NCBI GenBank assembly: GCA_032153715.1 | Contig: JALDYR010000001.1 | Span: forward strand, 186,001 to 250,000 | Origin: SEAL01 sp032153715 | GTDB lineage: Bacteria > Patescibacteriota > Saccharimonadia > Saccharimonadales > Saccharimonadaceae | Direction of reading: 5' to 3' | Length of the DNA: 64,000 nucleotides | Shown: piece after piece, positions 1-7,712 of the stretch | Layout of the letters: every line of letters begins with the position of its first letter | Position numbering within the stretch: the stretch's first letter is position 1 | Made by a program: the position numbers and the translations under genes | Notes under the pieces: generated by a model | What the model was told of the DNA's origin: nothing | The model's database searches: none | What the model saw: the letters and a program-made list of their open reading frames with translations, nothing else

Positions 1-925
1 GCAAAAGCTAACCGAGTCAGGCGTTCCAAAAGTTGTCCTGGGACTATCCGGCGGACTTGACTCGACACTCGCCTTACTCGTTGCCGTACGCGCCGCCACG
101 TTCCTGGATCGACCCGCTGGCGACATGATTCACACCCTCACGATGCCCGGCGAAGCGAGTTCCGACCGTACGCAGAACAATGCTGTCCGCCTGGCGGATA
201 GCCTCGGCATTCCCAACGAGGAAATCCCCATTAGCCAACTTGCAAATTTGCAGCTCAACGCTATTCAGCATCACGGCGACCAAGACATCACCTACGAAAA
301 CACTCAGGCACGCCTGCGTCAAGCATTCGTCTTTAATAAAGGCAACCAGATCGGCGCGCTCGCCCTCGGCACCGGCGACCTGAGTGAAGTTGCGCTTGGC
401 TGGTGTACGTATAATGGCGATCACATGTCGGGCTATAATCCGAACGCCACAATTCCAAAAACGCTGGTACGCAGCCTGACAAAGCACGCCAGTACGCGAC
501 TCGATGCAACCTCGCGCGCAATCGTCGAGGACATCCTTGATACGCCAATTTCACCTGAATTAACTGGCAATGGCGCTGACGTCTCACAAAAAACCGAAGA
601 TATCGTCGGCCCCTATGAACTGCATGACTTCTTCCTGTATCATCACGTTCGCTGGATGGAGCCAAAGCGCAAGATCGGCTTCCTGGCCGTCAAAGCTTTT
701 GAAGACCTTTACGAACCGGATGAGGTTCATAAATGGCTCGACGTCTTTATGCATCGCTTCTATGCTAATCAGTGGAAACGCCAGGCAATGCCCGACGGCG
801 CAAAGGTCGGTCTGAGTCTGAATCCAAAAGGTGATTTCCGTATGGCGCCAGGCACCGTTCCACCACGTGACACCCAGGGAACACTGCACGACAACTTAAC
901 GAACGCCGCCGTGATCACTGCATAA
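1..925 (+). CDS. nadE: NAD synthetase, C-terminal part (cut by window start)
   Basis: Open frame enters from the left edge (frame of base 2) and ends with TAA at 923-925, about 307 residues visible. The ATP-pyrophosphatase P-loop SGGLDS lies at bases 47-64, and the downstream pattern matches the synthetase domain of NAD+ synthetase, which amidates deamido-NAD to NAD+. The visible part is already longer than the usual core, so this is probably the glutamine-dependent form whose amidase domain lies outside the window; that is an inference. It is followed after 26 bases by an NrtR-like regulator and belongs to the NAD salvage island. Confidence 0.93.
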   Translation, partial: QKLTESGVPKVVLGLSGGLDSTLALLVAVRAATFLDRPAGDMIHTLTMPGEASSDRTQNNAVRLADSLGIPNEEIPISQLANLQLNAIQHHGDQDITYENTQARLRQAFVFNKGNQIGALALGTGDLSEVALGWCTYNGDHMSGYNPNATIPKTLVRSLTKHASTRLDATSRAIVEDILDTPISPELTGNGADVSQKTEDIVGPYELHDFFLYHHVRWMEPKRKIGFLAVKAFEDLYEPDEVHKWLDVFMHRFYANQWKRQAMPDGAKVGLSLNPKGDFRMAPGTVPPRDTQGTLHDNLTNAAVITA

Positions 926-939
926 GTAAACGAATATAG

Positions 940-947
940 TACACTAA
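940..947 (+). promoter_or_regulatory. -10 box with overlapping TTAGTGT motif before the Nudix regulator
   Basis: TACACT at 940-945 is followed by exactly six bases and then the ATG at 952, the spacing expected for a leaderless message. The reverse complement of 941-947 is TTAGTGT, a heptamer also seen at the histidine phosphatase and J-domain operon promoters of this island. Autoregulation is inferred from the overlap. Confidence 0.45.
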
Positions 948-951
948 GTAT

Positions 952-1629
952 ATGAACTACACGTCTCCATACGTTGCCCCTACCTTGACGGTCGATGCGA
1001 TCATTTTTCAACTAGTCGACAAACAACTCAGCGTGCTACTCATTCAGCGCCCAGACGACCCGTTTAAGGGTTCATGGGCGCTTCCTGGCGGCTATAATCC
1101 TCAAGGCGAAACGACCCACGACGCGCTTGCTCGTATCGTCGAAAAGAAAGCCGGCGTCAAGATTGATGCCGACCTTAGCTACATCGAACAGCTCTACACC
1201 TTTGACACGGTTGCCCGCGATCCGCGCGGTCATGCCGTATCCGTCGTCTATATGGGCTGTGGCCGCGACATTACACCAGCATCAAGCGATGCTCAGGCGG
1301 CGTTCTTCTCACTCGATAATTTGCCCGAGCTTGCCTATGACCACGCCGATATTATTCGCTACGCCCATGAACGTCTTGTTGCAAAGCTGACCTACACCAA
1401 CGCAATTTATGCGTTCCTGCCAAAGAAGTTTACCTTGACCGAACTACAAACCGCCTACGAAGCAATTCTTGGCCGCGAGCTCGACAAGCGCAACTTCCGC
1501 AAAAAGTTCCTCGGCCTAGGACTAATCCACGAAACTGACGAGATGAAACGCGAAGGCGCCCACCGCCCCGCTCGCCTACATGAGTTCAACTCGAACACGC
1601 TCGAATCGCTTTCACGCAGCTTTGATTAG
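952..1629 (+). CDS. nrtR: NrtR-like Nudix-domain transcriptional regulator
   Basis: 225 aa. An N-terminal Nudix fold (about residues 10-140) is followed by a C-terminal winged-helix region (about 145-220), the NrtR architecture. NrtR proteins repress NAD biosynthesis and salvage genes and release DNA when ADP-ribose or related ligands bind. The Nudix box (46-69) keeps the glycines and first Glu (residue 53), but the catalytic REUXEE part reads RIVEKK, so the metal-binding acidic residues are lost, as expected for a sensor rather than a hydrolase. It lies directly after nadE in an NAD island. ATG 952 follows a -10 box by six bases, so the message is probably leaderless. Confidence 0.85.
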   Translation: MNYTSPYVAPTLTVDAIIFQLVDKQLSVLLIQRPDDPFKGSWALPGGYNPQGETTHDALARIVEKKAGVKIDADLSYIEQLYTFDTVARDPRGHAVSVVYMGCGRDITPASSDAQAAFFSLDNLPELAYDHADIIRYAHERLVAKLTYTNAIYAFLPKKFTLTELQTAYEAILGRELDKRNFRKKFLGLGLIHETDEMKREGAHRPARLHEFNSNTLESLSRSFD

Positions 1630-1655
1630 ACATTAATTAATATAAATGTTATAGT
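1627..1655 (+). promoter_or_regulatory. Promoter of the 1696 gene
   Basis: TAGACA (1627-1632, overlapping the stop of the regulator) and TATAGT (1650-1655) are separated by 17 bases, a good sigma-70-type promoter. Confidence 0.6.
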
Positions 1656-1695
1656 ATTCAACTGAGTTCACTCTTGCACCTTGAGCGAAAGGCAC

Positions 1696-2160
1696 ATGAT
1701 GACCAACCTCTTCAATCCCGATATGCCCCATGAAGCATTGCCGTGGACATTCCACCTGAATGACGAGGCGTTCCGAGCCCTGACACTATCCATGAAATAT
1801 ACCAAGCTACCCCCTACTGCCACGTTCAACAAGGCAATCGCTTGCGCCAAATTGCAAGTCACGTCTCTGGTATTTGGAGTGCAGGATATGCACAGCCGGG
1901 AGTTTACCGCACTAAGCGTACATGATTTTAATCATGGAGGAAAAGCGACTGAAACAGTTGTCGTCAACCTAGCGACAGAGAACGTGGAAGCGCTTTCTTG
2001 GGTCGAGGAAGATTTTCCCGACAAGCAGAACACCCGGGATGTCGCGCTCCGAACCGCGCTCCAGCTATGGTGTCGGATCGTCACACTCCAAGACAACAAT
2101 CACCTGGTTGCGATCAAGGAATCGAAGTGGAGACGGAAGAGGCTGCAGATCCTGCACTAA
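1696..2160 (+). CDS. Hypothetical protein, about 154 aa
   Basis: No family recognised. The frame opens at a TTG at 1681, but ATG 1696 or 1699 is preferred because AAAGG lies just upstream and 1681 has no ribosome site. The product is soluble with no signal peptide or membrane segment and a basic C-terminus (SKWRRKRLQ). It has its own promoter (1627-1655) and terminator (2185-2212), so it is a single-gene unit between the NAD regulator and the PurA-like operon. Its place in the island is the only functional clue. Confidence 0.7.
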   Translation: MMTNLFNPDMPHEALPWTFHLNDEAFRALTLSMKYTKLPPTATFNKAIACAKLQVTSLVFGVQDMHSREFTALSVHDFNHGGKATETVVVNLATENVEALSWVEEDFPDKQNTRDVALRTALQLWCRIVTLQDNNHLVAIKESKWRRKRLQILH

Positions 2161-2184
2161 CGCGCAGAACTAAGTGAACACCCG

Positions 2185-2212
2185 CCCCGGATGAAATACT
2201 CCGGGGCTTTTC
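2185..2212 (+). terminator. Rho-independent terminator of the 1696 gene
   Basis: Perfect stem CCCCGGA (2185-2191) / TCCGGGG (2200-2206), eight-base loop, followed by CTTTTC. Confidence 0.85.
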
Positions 2213-2225
2213 ATGTAATAAAATA

Positions 2226-2263
2226 CCCCCGATTCTCGTATCCTTTCGGACGAGAATCGGGGG
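2226..2263 (-). terminator. Terminator hairpin of the PurA-like operon
   Basis: A perfect 14-bp stem (2226-2239 with 2250-2263) with a ten-base loop lies 7 bases past the stop of the leftward PurA-like gene. On the minus strand it is followed by TATTTTATT. Confidence 0.85.
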
Positions 2264-2270
2264 CGTAGCC

Positions 2271-3608
2271 TCATGAAGCGACGAGTGCTCGCTTATCCAT
2301 AGCCGTGGGACCGTAGGAAATGAGGCTGATCGGAGCACCAAGGTGCTGCTCGATCACTTGCAGTAGTTGACTATCATTCACGACACTCGGCGAATGATAG
2401 TAAGGCTGACACAATGACAGCAGCTCTGTCAGGCGAGCTTGGTAATCCAAGTCACCCAACGTACCAACGCGGATAGATCCCACCCGACCCGACGACATAT
2501 CGAAGTATCGATCACCGTCCGGGGTATCTGGCGGATTATATTCACGGCAGTACTGCCATTCATTGGAACGATCAAGTCCCGTCACGACCAGTTCGTCAAT
2601 GCCGCCATTCGCAGCAATCGCGTACTGATGCGCAACCAGATCCAAATGTCCGTAGCGAAACGCACCTTGCCACTGCCCCGTGCCGTTGTGCAGTTCTGGC
2701 AGTTTCTCATCGAGTGTCGAATCTTCGGTGACGAACGGTCCAGGACCGTGCCGTGTTGTATACGCTCGCAAAATACCGAGCCGCGTCCGCTGCCCAGTAA
2801 AGCCGATCTCATCGAGCAACTGCAGCGCATTTGCCGACGTCGTCGTACTCCAGGTTGTATACGGATGAAAACCGTACCACTCGTCGAGCAAGACTCCTTG
2901 TGCACCTTCGAACACCAGTTGATCACACGTGTCTGCAAGCGTCAGAAGATAGCTTCCGTCAACCACCGACACAAGCGACGCCCATCGAAGATAAATATCC
3001 TCGAGGGTATACGCCAGTGTCGAATCGGCCAGCATCCTCCAGTCCTCATCGGACTCGTCTACCGGGCCTACTTCAACTTGAAGCAGATGAAGTAGATACA
3101 GCCGAATCGCCTGAAGCTTTGCAATCAAGCCATCATCGATATCACGCGCCCGAATCGTCAAATCCGGTCGCTCGATCGAACTCGCCATCGCCTCGCCGAC
3201 ACCTTGTGCGCAGCTACCATGACGACCGCCGCCACGTGCTTTTTCGCGCAGCCGATTTGCCGCTTGATGCCACGGCGTAATAATCATCGCCGCTCGCTCG
3301 ACACTCGTTCGCTCCCAAATATCCGTCATCCCCAGCTTGATCAGATGATCAGCCTCGAGAAACATATTAATAGGATTGATGAGCATGAAGCGCGACAAGT
3401 GAGTTCGCGTACCTGGCACAAAACTACCACTGCCGAACTGCGCAAACGTATGATGATGCCCATCGGCAGTCACTACATTATGCGCCGCTTGAGGTCCGCC
3501 ATTATGACGCACAACAACCGTCGACGCTTGGCGCGCCAGATAGTCCACTGTCGTGCCCTTACCTGCGTCACCGTAACTAAGGTCAGTCACGATATATGCT
3601 TTCGTCAT
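2271..3608 (-). CDS. Divergent adenylosuccinate synthetase (PurA)-like protein
   Basis: 445 aa, close to the usual 430 of PurA. The N-terminus keeps a changed P-loop, YGDAGKGT instead of WGDEGKGK, with the catalytic-type Asp14 and Lys17 present, and the catalytic-type His43 in QAAHN (NAGHT in PurA). Later blocks FEGAQGVLLD, AYTTRHGPGPF and a C-terminal SYGP also match PurA. PurA joins IMP and aspartate using GTP. The divergence and the setting (last gene of an operon with a J-domain pseudokinase and a vWA protein, inside an NAD island) suggest a specialised amide-forming enzyme rather than housekeeping PurA; this is inference. Start ATG 3608 has GAGG nearby; a longer upstream reading overlaps the vWA gene antisense-free region and is not supported. 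Confidence 0.75.
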   Translation of the reverse strand: MTKAYIVTDLSYGDAGKGTTVDYLARQASTVVVRHNGGPQAAHNVVTADGHHHTFAQFGSGSFVPGTRTHLSRFMLINPINMFLEADHLIKLGMTDIWERTSVERAAMIITPWHQAANRLREKARGGGRHGSCAQGVGEAMASSIERPDLTIRARDIDDGLIAKLQAIRLYLLHLLQVEVGPVDESDEDWRMLADSTLAYTLEDIYLRWASLVSVVDGSYLLTLADTCDQLVFEGAQGVLLDEWYGFHPYTTWSTTTSANALQLLDEIGFTGQRTRLGILRAYTTRHGPGPFVTEDSTLDEKLPELHNGTGQWQGAFRYGHLDLVAHQYAIAANGGIDELVVTGLDRSNEWQYCREYNPPDTPDGDRYFDMSSGRVGSIRVGTLGDLDYQARLTELLSLCQPYYHSPSVVNDSQLLQVIEQHLGAPISLISYGPTAMDKRALVAS

Positions 3609-3675
3609 GAGAGCCTCCAAAAAATAAGGGGTGCAGAGTGACGACATACGCCACCCTGCACCCGAGAGGAAACAA

Positions 3676-4719
3676 CTACAGCCGATCCGCTCCACCGTCA
3701 TCGGTGATATCGAGCGTACCGTCCAACTTGGCGACAGCACCGCCGCGACCAGCACTAACCGTTGCCAGTGCCTTACCGGCAGACTTGGCAGCGTTCGGAT
3801 CTGCTCCGATTTCGAGCAAGTCCTCCTCTGCCTCGTCAAGCGACAAACCGGCCTCCATCGTTGCCAGGATCATAGCAATGGTCTCGCAGATCGCTTCCGC
3901 GTCATCGAGTACCAGTGCATTCTGTCCCAGCAAGTCACGCCAGTAGCAAACCATGCTGTCGTCCCGCGAATAGCCAGAACGACCAGTCGGATACAACACG
4001 CCGGCCGGCTCGTAACTTGCCTGATTGGCAAACAGGAAGAAAACTTCGAACTTCTCCTGAAGCTCCTTGAAAACCTGTTCGGTCGTCAAGTCCTCCTGAA
4101 GCGTGTCGCCAATCAAGCGCTCAACCTGCCGCCGATCGATCCTGGCATACAGCCGCTCGTCACCGATCATGAACAAGTAGCCCTTGCGGCCACGCTTGTT
4201 GACATCGAGCCGTACGTGCCGTGCAAGGTAGTAAGCCGCGAGTTCATAAGACTCGTGATTACCACCGCCGCCACCACCTTCGAGCACGATGTTCGCCAGC
4301 GTTTCGTCCATGCGATTGTCGCTTTCGAACTGGCCGATCTGCAACGGCAGACGATCCGAATAAGCATCGCCAACCGCACCAAACAGGATCTGCGGATCCT
4401 CGACGTAGCCCTTGCACTGCAGTACGCCCAGCAGCTGCGGCAATTTCTTCTGCAGTACCCGCGGCACACTCCGCATCGAACCAGTCACGTCAAAAATGAC
4501 CGCAAGCGGGGTCGCATTGGGGTGTTCGGCCGAATCGCATGCCTCGCGCACATTCTCGCCCGCCGCATTGAGCCGAGCGGGGTCGAGCGTGTCGTGCACT
4601 TTTGTCGATGTCCGGCCGCTCAGCACCCGGTCAGAGTAGTCAAATGTACTCCGACCAGCCGCTTTTGCGGCCGATTCACTTGCCCGGTAGGAACTGATGT
4701 CCCAATTTCCAGCACCCAT
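3676..4719 (-). CDS. vWA-domain protein
   Basis: 347 aa. A von Willebrand factor A fold starts near residue 70 with a MIDAS-type motif DVTGS (residues 77-81, DxTxS). A run of six glycines precedes NHESYELAAYYLARH. No signal peptide or transmembrane segment is seen, so it should be cytoplasmic. It is the middle gene of a leftward operon: J-domain/pseudokinase, then this gene after 20 bases, then the PurA-like gene after 67 bases. The start ATG has AAGGA upstream. vWA proteins usually act as metal-dependent interaction platforms, often with ATPases or kinases; the actual partner here is unknown. The C-terminal 60 residues are acidic and Ala-rich. Confidence 0.8.
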   Translation of the reverse strand: MGAGNWDISSYRASESAAKAAGRSTFDYSDRVLSGRTSTKVHDTLDPARLNAAGENVREACDSAEHPNATPLAVIFDVTGSMRSVPRVLQKKLPQLLGVLQCKGYVEDPQILFGAVGDAYSDRLPLQIGQFESDNRMDETLANIVLEGGGGGGNHESYELAAYYLARHVRLDVNKRGRKGYLFMIGDERLYARIDRRQVERLIGDTLQEDLTTEQVFKELQEKFEVFFLFANQASYEPAGVLYPTGRSGYSRDDSMVCYWRDLLGQNALVLDDAEAICETIAMILATMEAGLSLDEAEEDLLEIGADPNAAKSAGKALATVSAGRGGAVAKLDGTLDITDDGGADRL

Positions 4720-4739
4720 GATCTTTTCCTTTCAACATG

Positions 4740-5864
4740 TCATGCAGTTGGCATGACGAGTGGACGAAAACGCCGAGGATAATACGGCGCTCCCATAGAT
4801 TCAAGCAGCTCATCGAACTCCTTGAGTAACAGCCACGCGTCTTGCGGGCGACTCGTCGAAGAATTCGACAGGCAACCTTTGAAAAACGCGCGAAGCGGTC
4901 GTGGAACAGCCACTGGCATTACTCCTGTAGCAGGATCGCCGCCAGTCAACCACACCATACAACGTGCCGCCATGGCAATGTCAGTAGCAGGTCCAGGTGG
5001 GCGCTTATCAAGCACCTCGCTCGGATACCACTGCCTTTTATCACCAACGACAGCTTTGATTGGCGAAAATACACCAGTCATTTCATCGGCAATGACACCA
5101 TAGCACCAATCAGTCAGCATGACGCCGTGGTCTTTCGGAAGCACCATAATGTGCTCCGGAAGCACTGCGCCGTGCACCACCTGATTGCGATGTGCATGAT
5201 CAATCGCCACCAAGAGCCGTCGCCAAATCCATACCATGTGCAGCGGATCAAACCCCGCCGGAAATGCATCGACTAATTGCTGGAGCGTGTAAAAACCCTC
5301 CAACCCAGTCATGACATTCGCCTGCCGTCTTGACGCTTTTGTCTCGCTATAGGCAAACGAATCAATCAGCGCTGGTACAAATGCTGCCCCAATTGGGTCA
5401 ACATCCTTACCGTGCAGACGCCGTAGGATCGTCGCCTCGTTTTGCAACAAGTCATTGTCACGTGGAGTGCGAGCGATCTTGCAAAACGTCGTCGCGCTAC
5501 CACTATCAGTCTTCGATTCAGCCCAATAGGTTGCCGTGATGGCACCCTTTACGCCGGAACGAAGCAACTTGTGGACGCCACGTCGTGTCGCGATCGTCGC
5601 CAGCGCCGTCGCCTTTCCATACGATCCGTTCATAGCAGCAGTCTCTGCGGCTTTTTTAAATGAGCCCAATCGACGGAAGGCACCCTCAGCCACGTCCTTA
5701 TCTGCCCGGTCCTTATAGAGATCCGGATGCAAGATGCGAGCAAGCTGTCGATAGCGACGCTTAATGTGCTCATCAATCTTTTCCAGATTAGATGGCACGC
5801 CAAAGGCTTCAATATAGGTTTGCGCGGTCGTAATGTCTCGCGCTACCGTTTGTAGCTCTGTCAT
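4740..5864 (-). CDS. J-domain protein with C-terminal protein pseudokinase domain
   Basis: 374 aa. An N-terminal J domain has the HPD motif at residues 46-48, followed by a protein-kinase-like domain (about 100-350). The kinase part keeps the likely ATP-site Lys129, Glu143 and a DFG-like Asp252 (TDWC). The catalytic loop reads HGAVLPEHI from residue 231, so the HRD aspartate is alanine and the following Lys and Asn are also changed; this predicts a pseudokinase. ATG 5864 is chosen because a strong site (AAGGAGGTGA) precedes it. First gene of the three-gene operon. The J domain implies recruitment of DnaK to a client; the NAD-linked context is the only hint of its role. Confidence 0.82.
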   Translation of the reverse strand: MTELQTVARDITTAQTYIEAFGVPSNLEKIDEHIKRRYRQLARILHPDLYKDRADKDVAEGAFRRLGSFKKAAETAAMNGSYGKATALATIATRRGVHKLLRSGVKGAITATYWAESKTDSGSATTFCKIARTPRDNDLLQNEATILRRLHGKDVDPIGAAFVPALIDSFAYSETKASRRQANVMTGLEGFYTLQQLVDAFPAGFDPLHMVWIWRRLLVAIDHAHRNQVVHGAVLPEHIMVLPKDHGVMLTDWCYGVIADEMTGVFSPIKAVVGDKRQWYPSEVLDKRPPGPATDIAMAARCMVWLTGGDPATGVMPVAVPRPLRAFFKGCLSNSSTSRPQDAWLLLKEFDELLESMGAPYYPRRFRPLVMPTA

Positions 5865-6006
5865 TTGTGTCACCTCCTTGTAAAGGTACGGGTAGGGTAT
5901 CGTACTACCGAATGGACGTGTCTCGACCAGCAAAATTTACTGGGAGGCAACAGAAAACCCGCCTACGGCTTCTATCCGTAAGTCACTTTCGTTCTCTGAT
6001 ATTGTT

Positions 6007-6049
6007 ATATTAACACTAACTAAAATGTATTGTCTATAGTTTGTGTAAA
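6007..6049 (-). promoter_or_regulatory. Promoter and inverted repeat of the J-domain/vWA/PurA-like operon
   Basis: On the minus strand TAGACA (6036-6031) and TATAAT-like TAATAT (6012-6007) are 18 bases apart. Overlapping them is an imperfect inverted repeat: ACACTAACTA (6013-6022) and TAGTTTGTGT (6037-6046), one mismatch. The minus strand contains TTAGTGTTAA, shared with other promoters of the island. The rest of 5865-6077 shows nothing else firm. Confidence 0.55.
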
Positions 6050-6077
6050 TATTACAATAATGAGCTTACTACAGCGG

Positions 6078-6920
6078 TTAAACGGTAGTCACTTGCTCGT
6101 GTTCAGCGATCAATTGCGGTGCAAATTCAGCCTGACCAAGCAATTCAGTACCTGTAAAGCGCTGGCGCGCTGGCAGCTCCACCCACTCGCCGTTATCCGG
6201 AGAATCTGCAATTGCATCAGGATAGACCATGCGGCGCCAATGCAACTTGTCGCGCACATCATTCGGATCATTTGGATTCACGCGCGTATAATGCGTCACG
6301 CTACAATTTCGAATCGTATAACGCGGATCCTGATCAAGCGCCTCCCATTGCTCGGGTAGCATACGCTCAATACCATACCGAGCCACATTAATAAAGTCGC
6401 CATGTGACACGACAATCACGCGCTGGCCTGACTTTTCGCGGTGCAATGTACCCTGAAAATCCCGGAAACGCCCATAAACATCCGGCATACTTTCGCCGCC
6501 GTCAAAACGAACATACCACGGGGTAATTTCATGCAACTTGCTGGTAAGCGGAAAGTGCTGGCGCTGCTCGGCGCGCGGCACAATACCATACACACCCCAG
6601 CTGCGCTCCACAACACGGTCATCGACCGTCCACTCGCCGCATTCCTCGCCACCGACGTAGGCCGCTGTTTCGCGCGTACGAAGGAACGGCGACAGATACT
6701 TGCCGTCAAATGACGCCACGCCGCCAAGTTGATCGTCGATCCACTGCTTTGCCAGTTTCGCCTGCCCGATCCCGCGTGATGACAGTCGCTGCTGCCAATC
6801 AGGACGATCGTTAATCGCTGACGCCGACGGATGTGGCGTATCGGTTTTATCGGCTTTTTGAATTATGTTCGCTTCGGACTGGCCGTGTCGGACAAAAACA
6901 AGATCATTTGGCATTGGCAT
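6078..6920 (-). CDS. Histidine phosphatase (phosphoglycerate mutase-like) family protein
   Basis: 280 aa. The N-terminal VRHGQSEAN is the phosphohistidine RHG motif, and a second histidine lies in VVSHGDF (about residue 175). The family removes phosphates from sugars, nucleotides or proteins. The substrate cannot be read from sequence. The gene is divergent from pncA-pncB and shares with it a 142-base control region with a palindrome, so a role in NAD or nucleotide phosphate metabolism is inferred. It carries extra sequence of about 60 residues at the C-terminus compared with a minimal 200-aa member. Confidence 0.85.
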   Translation of the reverse strand: MPMPNDLVFVRHGQSEANIIQKADKTDTPHPSASAINDRPDWQQRLSSRGIGQAKLAKQWIDDQLGGVASFDGKYLSPFLRTRETAAYVGGEECGEWTVDDRVVERSWGVYGIVPRAEQRQHFPLTSKLHEITPWYVRFDGGESMPDVYGRFRDFQGTLHREKSGQRVIVVSHGDFINVARYGIERMLPEQWEALDQDPRYTIRNCSVTHYTRVNPNDPNDVRDKLHWRRMVYPDAIADSPDNGEWVELPARQRFTGTELLGQAEFAPQLIAEHEQVTTV

Positions 6921-6946
6921 AATAGTAAACCCTTTCTTTTACTCGT

Positions 6947-6975
6947 AGTATACGAATTTCAAAGATATATGTCAA
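6947..6975 (-). promoter_or_regulatory. Sigma-70 promoter of the histidine phosphatase
   Basis: Reading the minus strand, a perfect TTGACA (6975-6970) is followed by 17 bases and TATACT (6952-6947). The -35 box lies in the left arm of the 6969-6988 palindrome. Confidence 0.8.
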
Positions 6976-6988
6976 TTAGTGTTGACAT
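6969..6988. promoter_or_regulatory. Palindromic operator candidate between divergent promoters
   Basis: ATGTCAA (6969-6975) and TTGACAT (6982-6988) form a perfect inverted repeat with spacer TTAGTG. Each arm holds the -35 box of one of the two divergent promoters, so a bound repressor would shut both. NrtR is the obvious candidate because its gene lies in the same island; binding is inferred. Confidence 0.65.
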
Positions 6989-7010
6989 GACAATAAGTAT
7001 GCTATACGAT
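6982..7010 (+). promoter_or_regulatory. Promoter of the pncA-pncB operon
   Basis: TTGACA (6982-6987) and TACGAT (7005-7010) with 17-base spacing. The -10 box is weak, which fits a regulated promoter. Confidence 0.6.
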
Positions 7011-7019
7011 GAATGTATA

Positions 7020-7042
7020 GTAAGTGTTAAATATACACTTAC
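7020..7042 (+). promoter_or_regulatory. Second inverted repeat in the pncA leader
   Basis: GTAAGTGT (7020-7027) and ACACTTAC (7035-7042) form a perfect 8-bp inverted repeat with a 7-base spacer, right at or after the expected transcription start. It contains AAGTGTTAA, a variant of the island motif, and could be an operator or an mRNA hairpin ahead of the ribosome site AGGAGAG (7051-7057). Confidence 0.55.
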
Positions 7043-7062
7043 ATAATACAAGGAGAGATATT

Positions 7063-7710
7063 ATGAATAAAAATACATTCCCTAGCTTTGATCGACTTGT
7101 TACCGTTGGTGTCGATATTCAAAATGATTTTTGCCCAGGCGGTTCACTTGCCGTACCCGAAGGCGACCAAGTGATCGAGCCTATGAATAACGTCCTACGC
7201 TACACCCGTGAATCTGGCGGCCAGGTCGTTCTTACTCGCGATTGGCATCCAGAAACCACCCCACACTTTGATAAATGGCCGGTTCACTGCGTCGCCGAGA
7301 CTGAAGGCGCTGCTTTTCATCCAGATCTAAACGTGAAAGAATCTGACATCATTATCAACAAAGGCACTGGTCAGACAGACGGCTAGTCGGGCTTTGAGGG
7401 GGCGACGGAAGATGGCGTTACCATCGAGCATATTCTTGAACCTAACTATAACCGTATCGCACTGGTTATCGGCGGTCTCGCTACTGAATACTGCGACCTG
7501 CAGACGATACTCGACGGACAGAAATACGCAAACCGCGTTCGCAAAGCGGGCCACGGCACAATCGAAGTCTTTGCCCTTGCTGACGCTATGCGCGCAGTGA
7601 ATATCAATCCGACTGACGGAGATGACGCGATTAGTGCCATGCGTGAAGCCGGCGTCCACGTCATTAACTCGACCGATATCTTAAATGATGTCATCCAGGT
7701 ATTGGAGTAG
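7063..7710 (+). pseudogene. pncA: Nicotinamidase gene interrupted by an in-frame TAG
   Basis: Nicotinamidase converts nicotinamide to nicotinate for NAD salvage. The frame from ATG 7063 (site AGGAGAG) runs to TAG at 7384-7386 (codon 108), then continues in the same frame without further stop to TAG 7708-7710, for 215 codons in all, the normal family length. Catalytic residues are all encoded: Asp18 (DIQNDF) and Lys100 before the stop, Cys144 (GLATEYC) after it. In relatives the interrupted site reads D-S-Y-S; here it is D-G-stop-S, so one base change of a Tyr codon to TAG explains it. pncB starts two bases after the end. It may be a recent pseudogene, strain variation, readthrough or a sequencing error. 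Confidence 0.85.
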
Positions 7711-7712
7711 CC

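Noticed and set aside
3631..4782. Long plus-strand open frame of 383 codons
   Set aside because: It is antisense to the vWA gene, which has a recognisable domain, ribosome site and operon position; the plus frame has no such signals.
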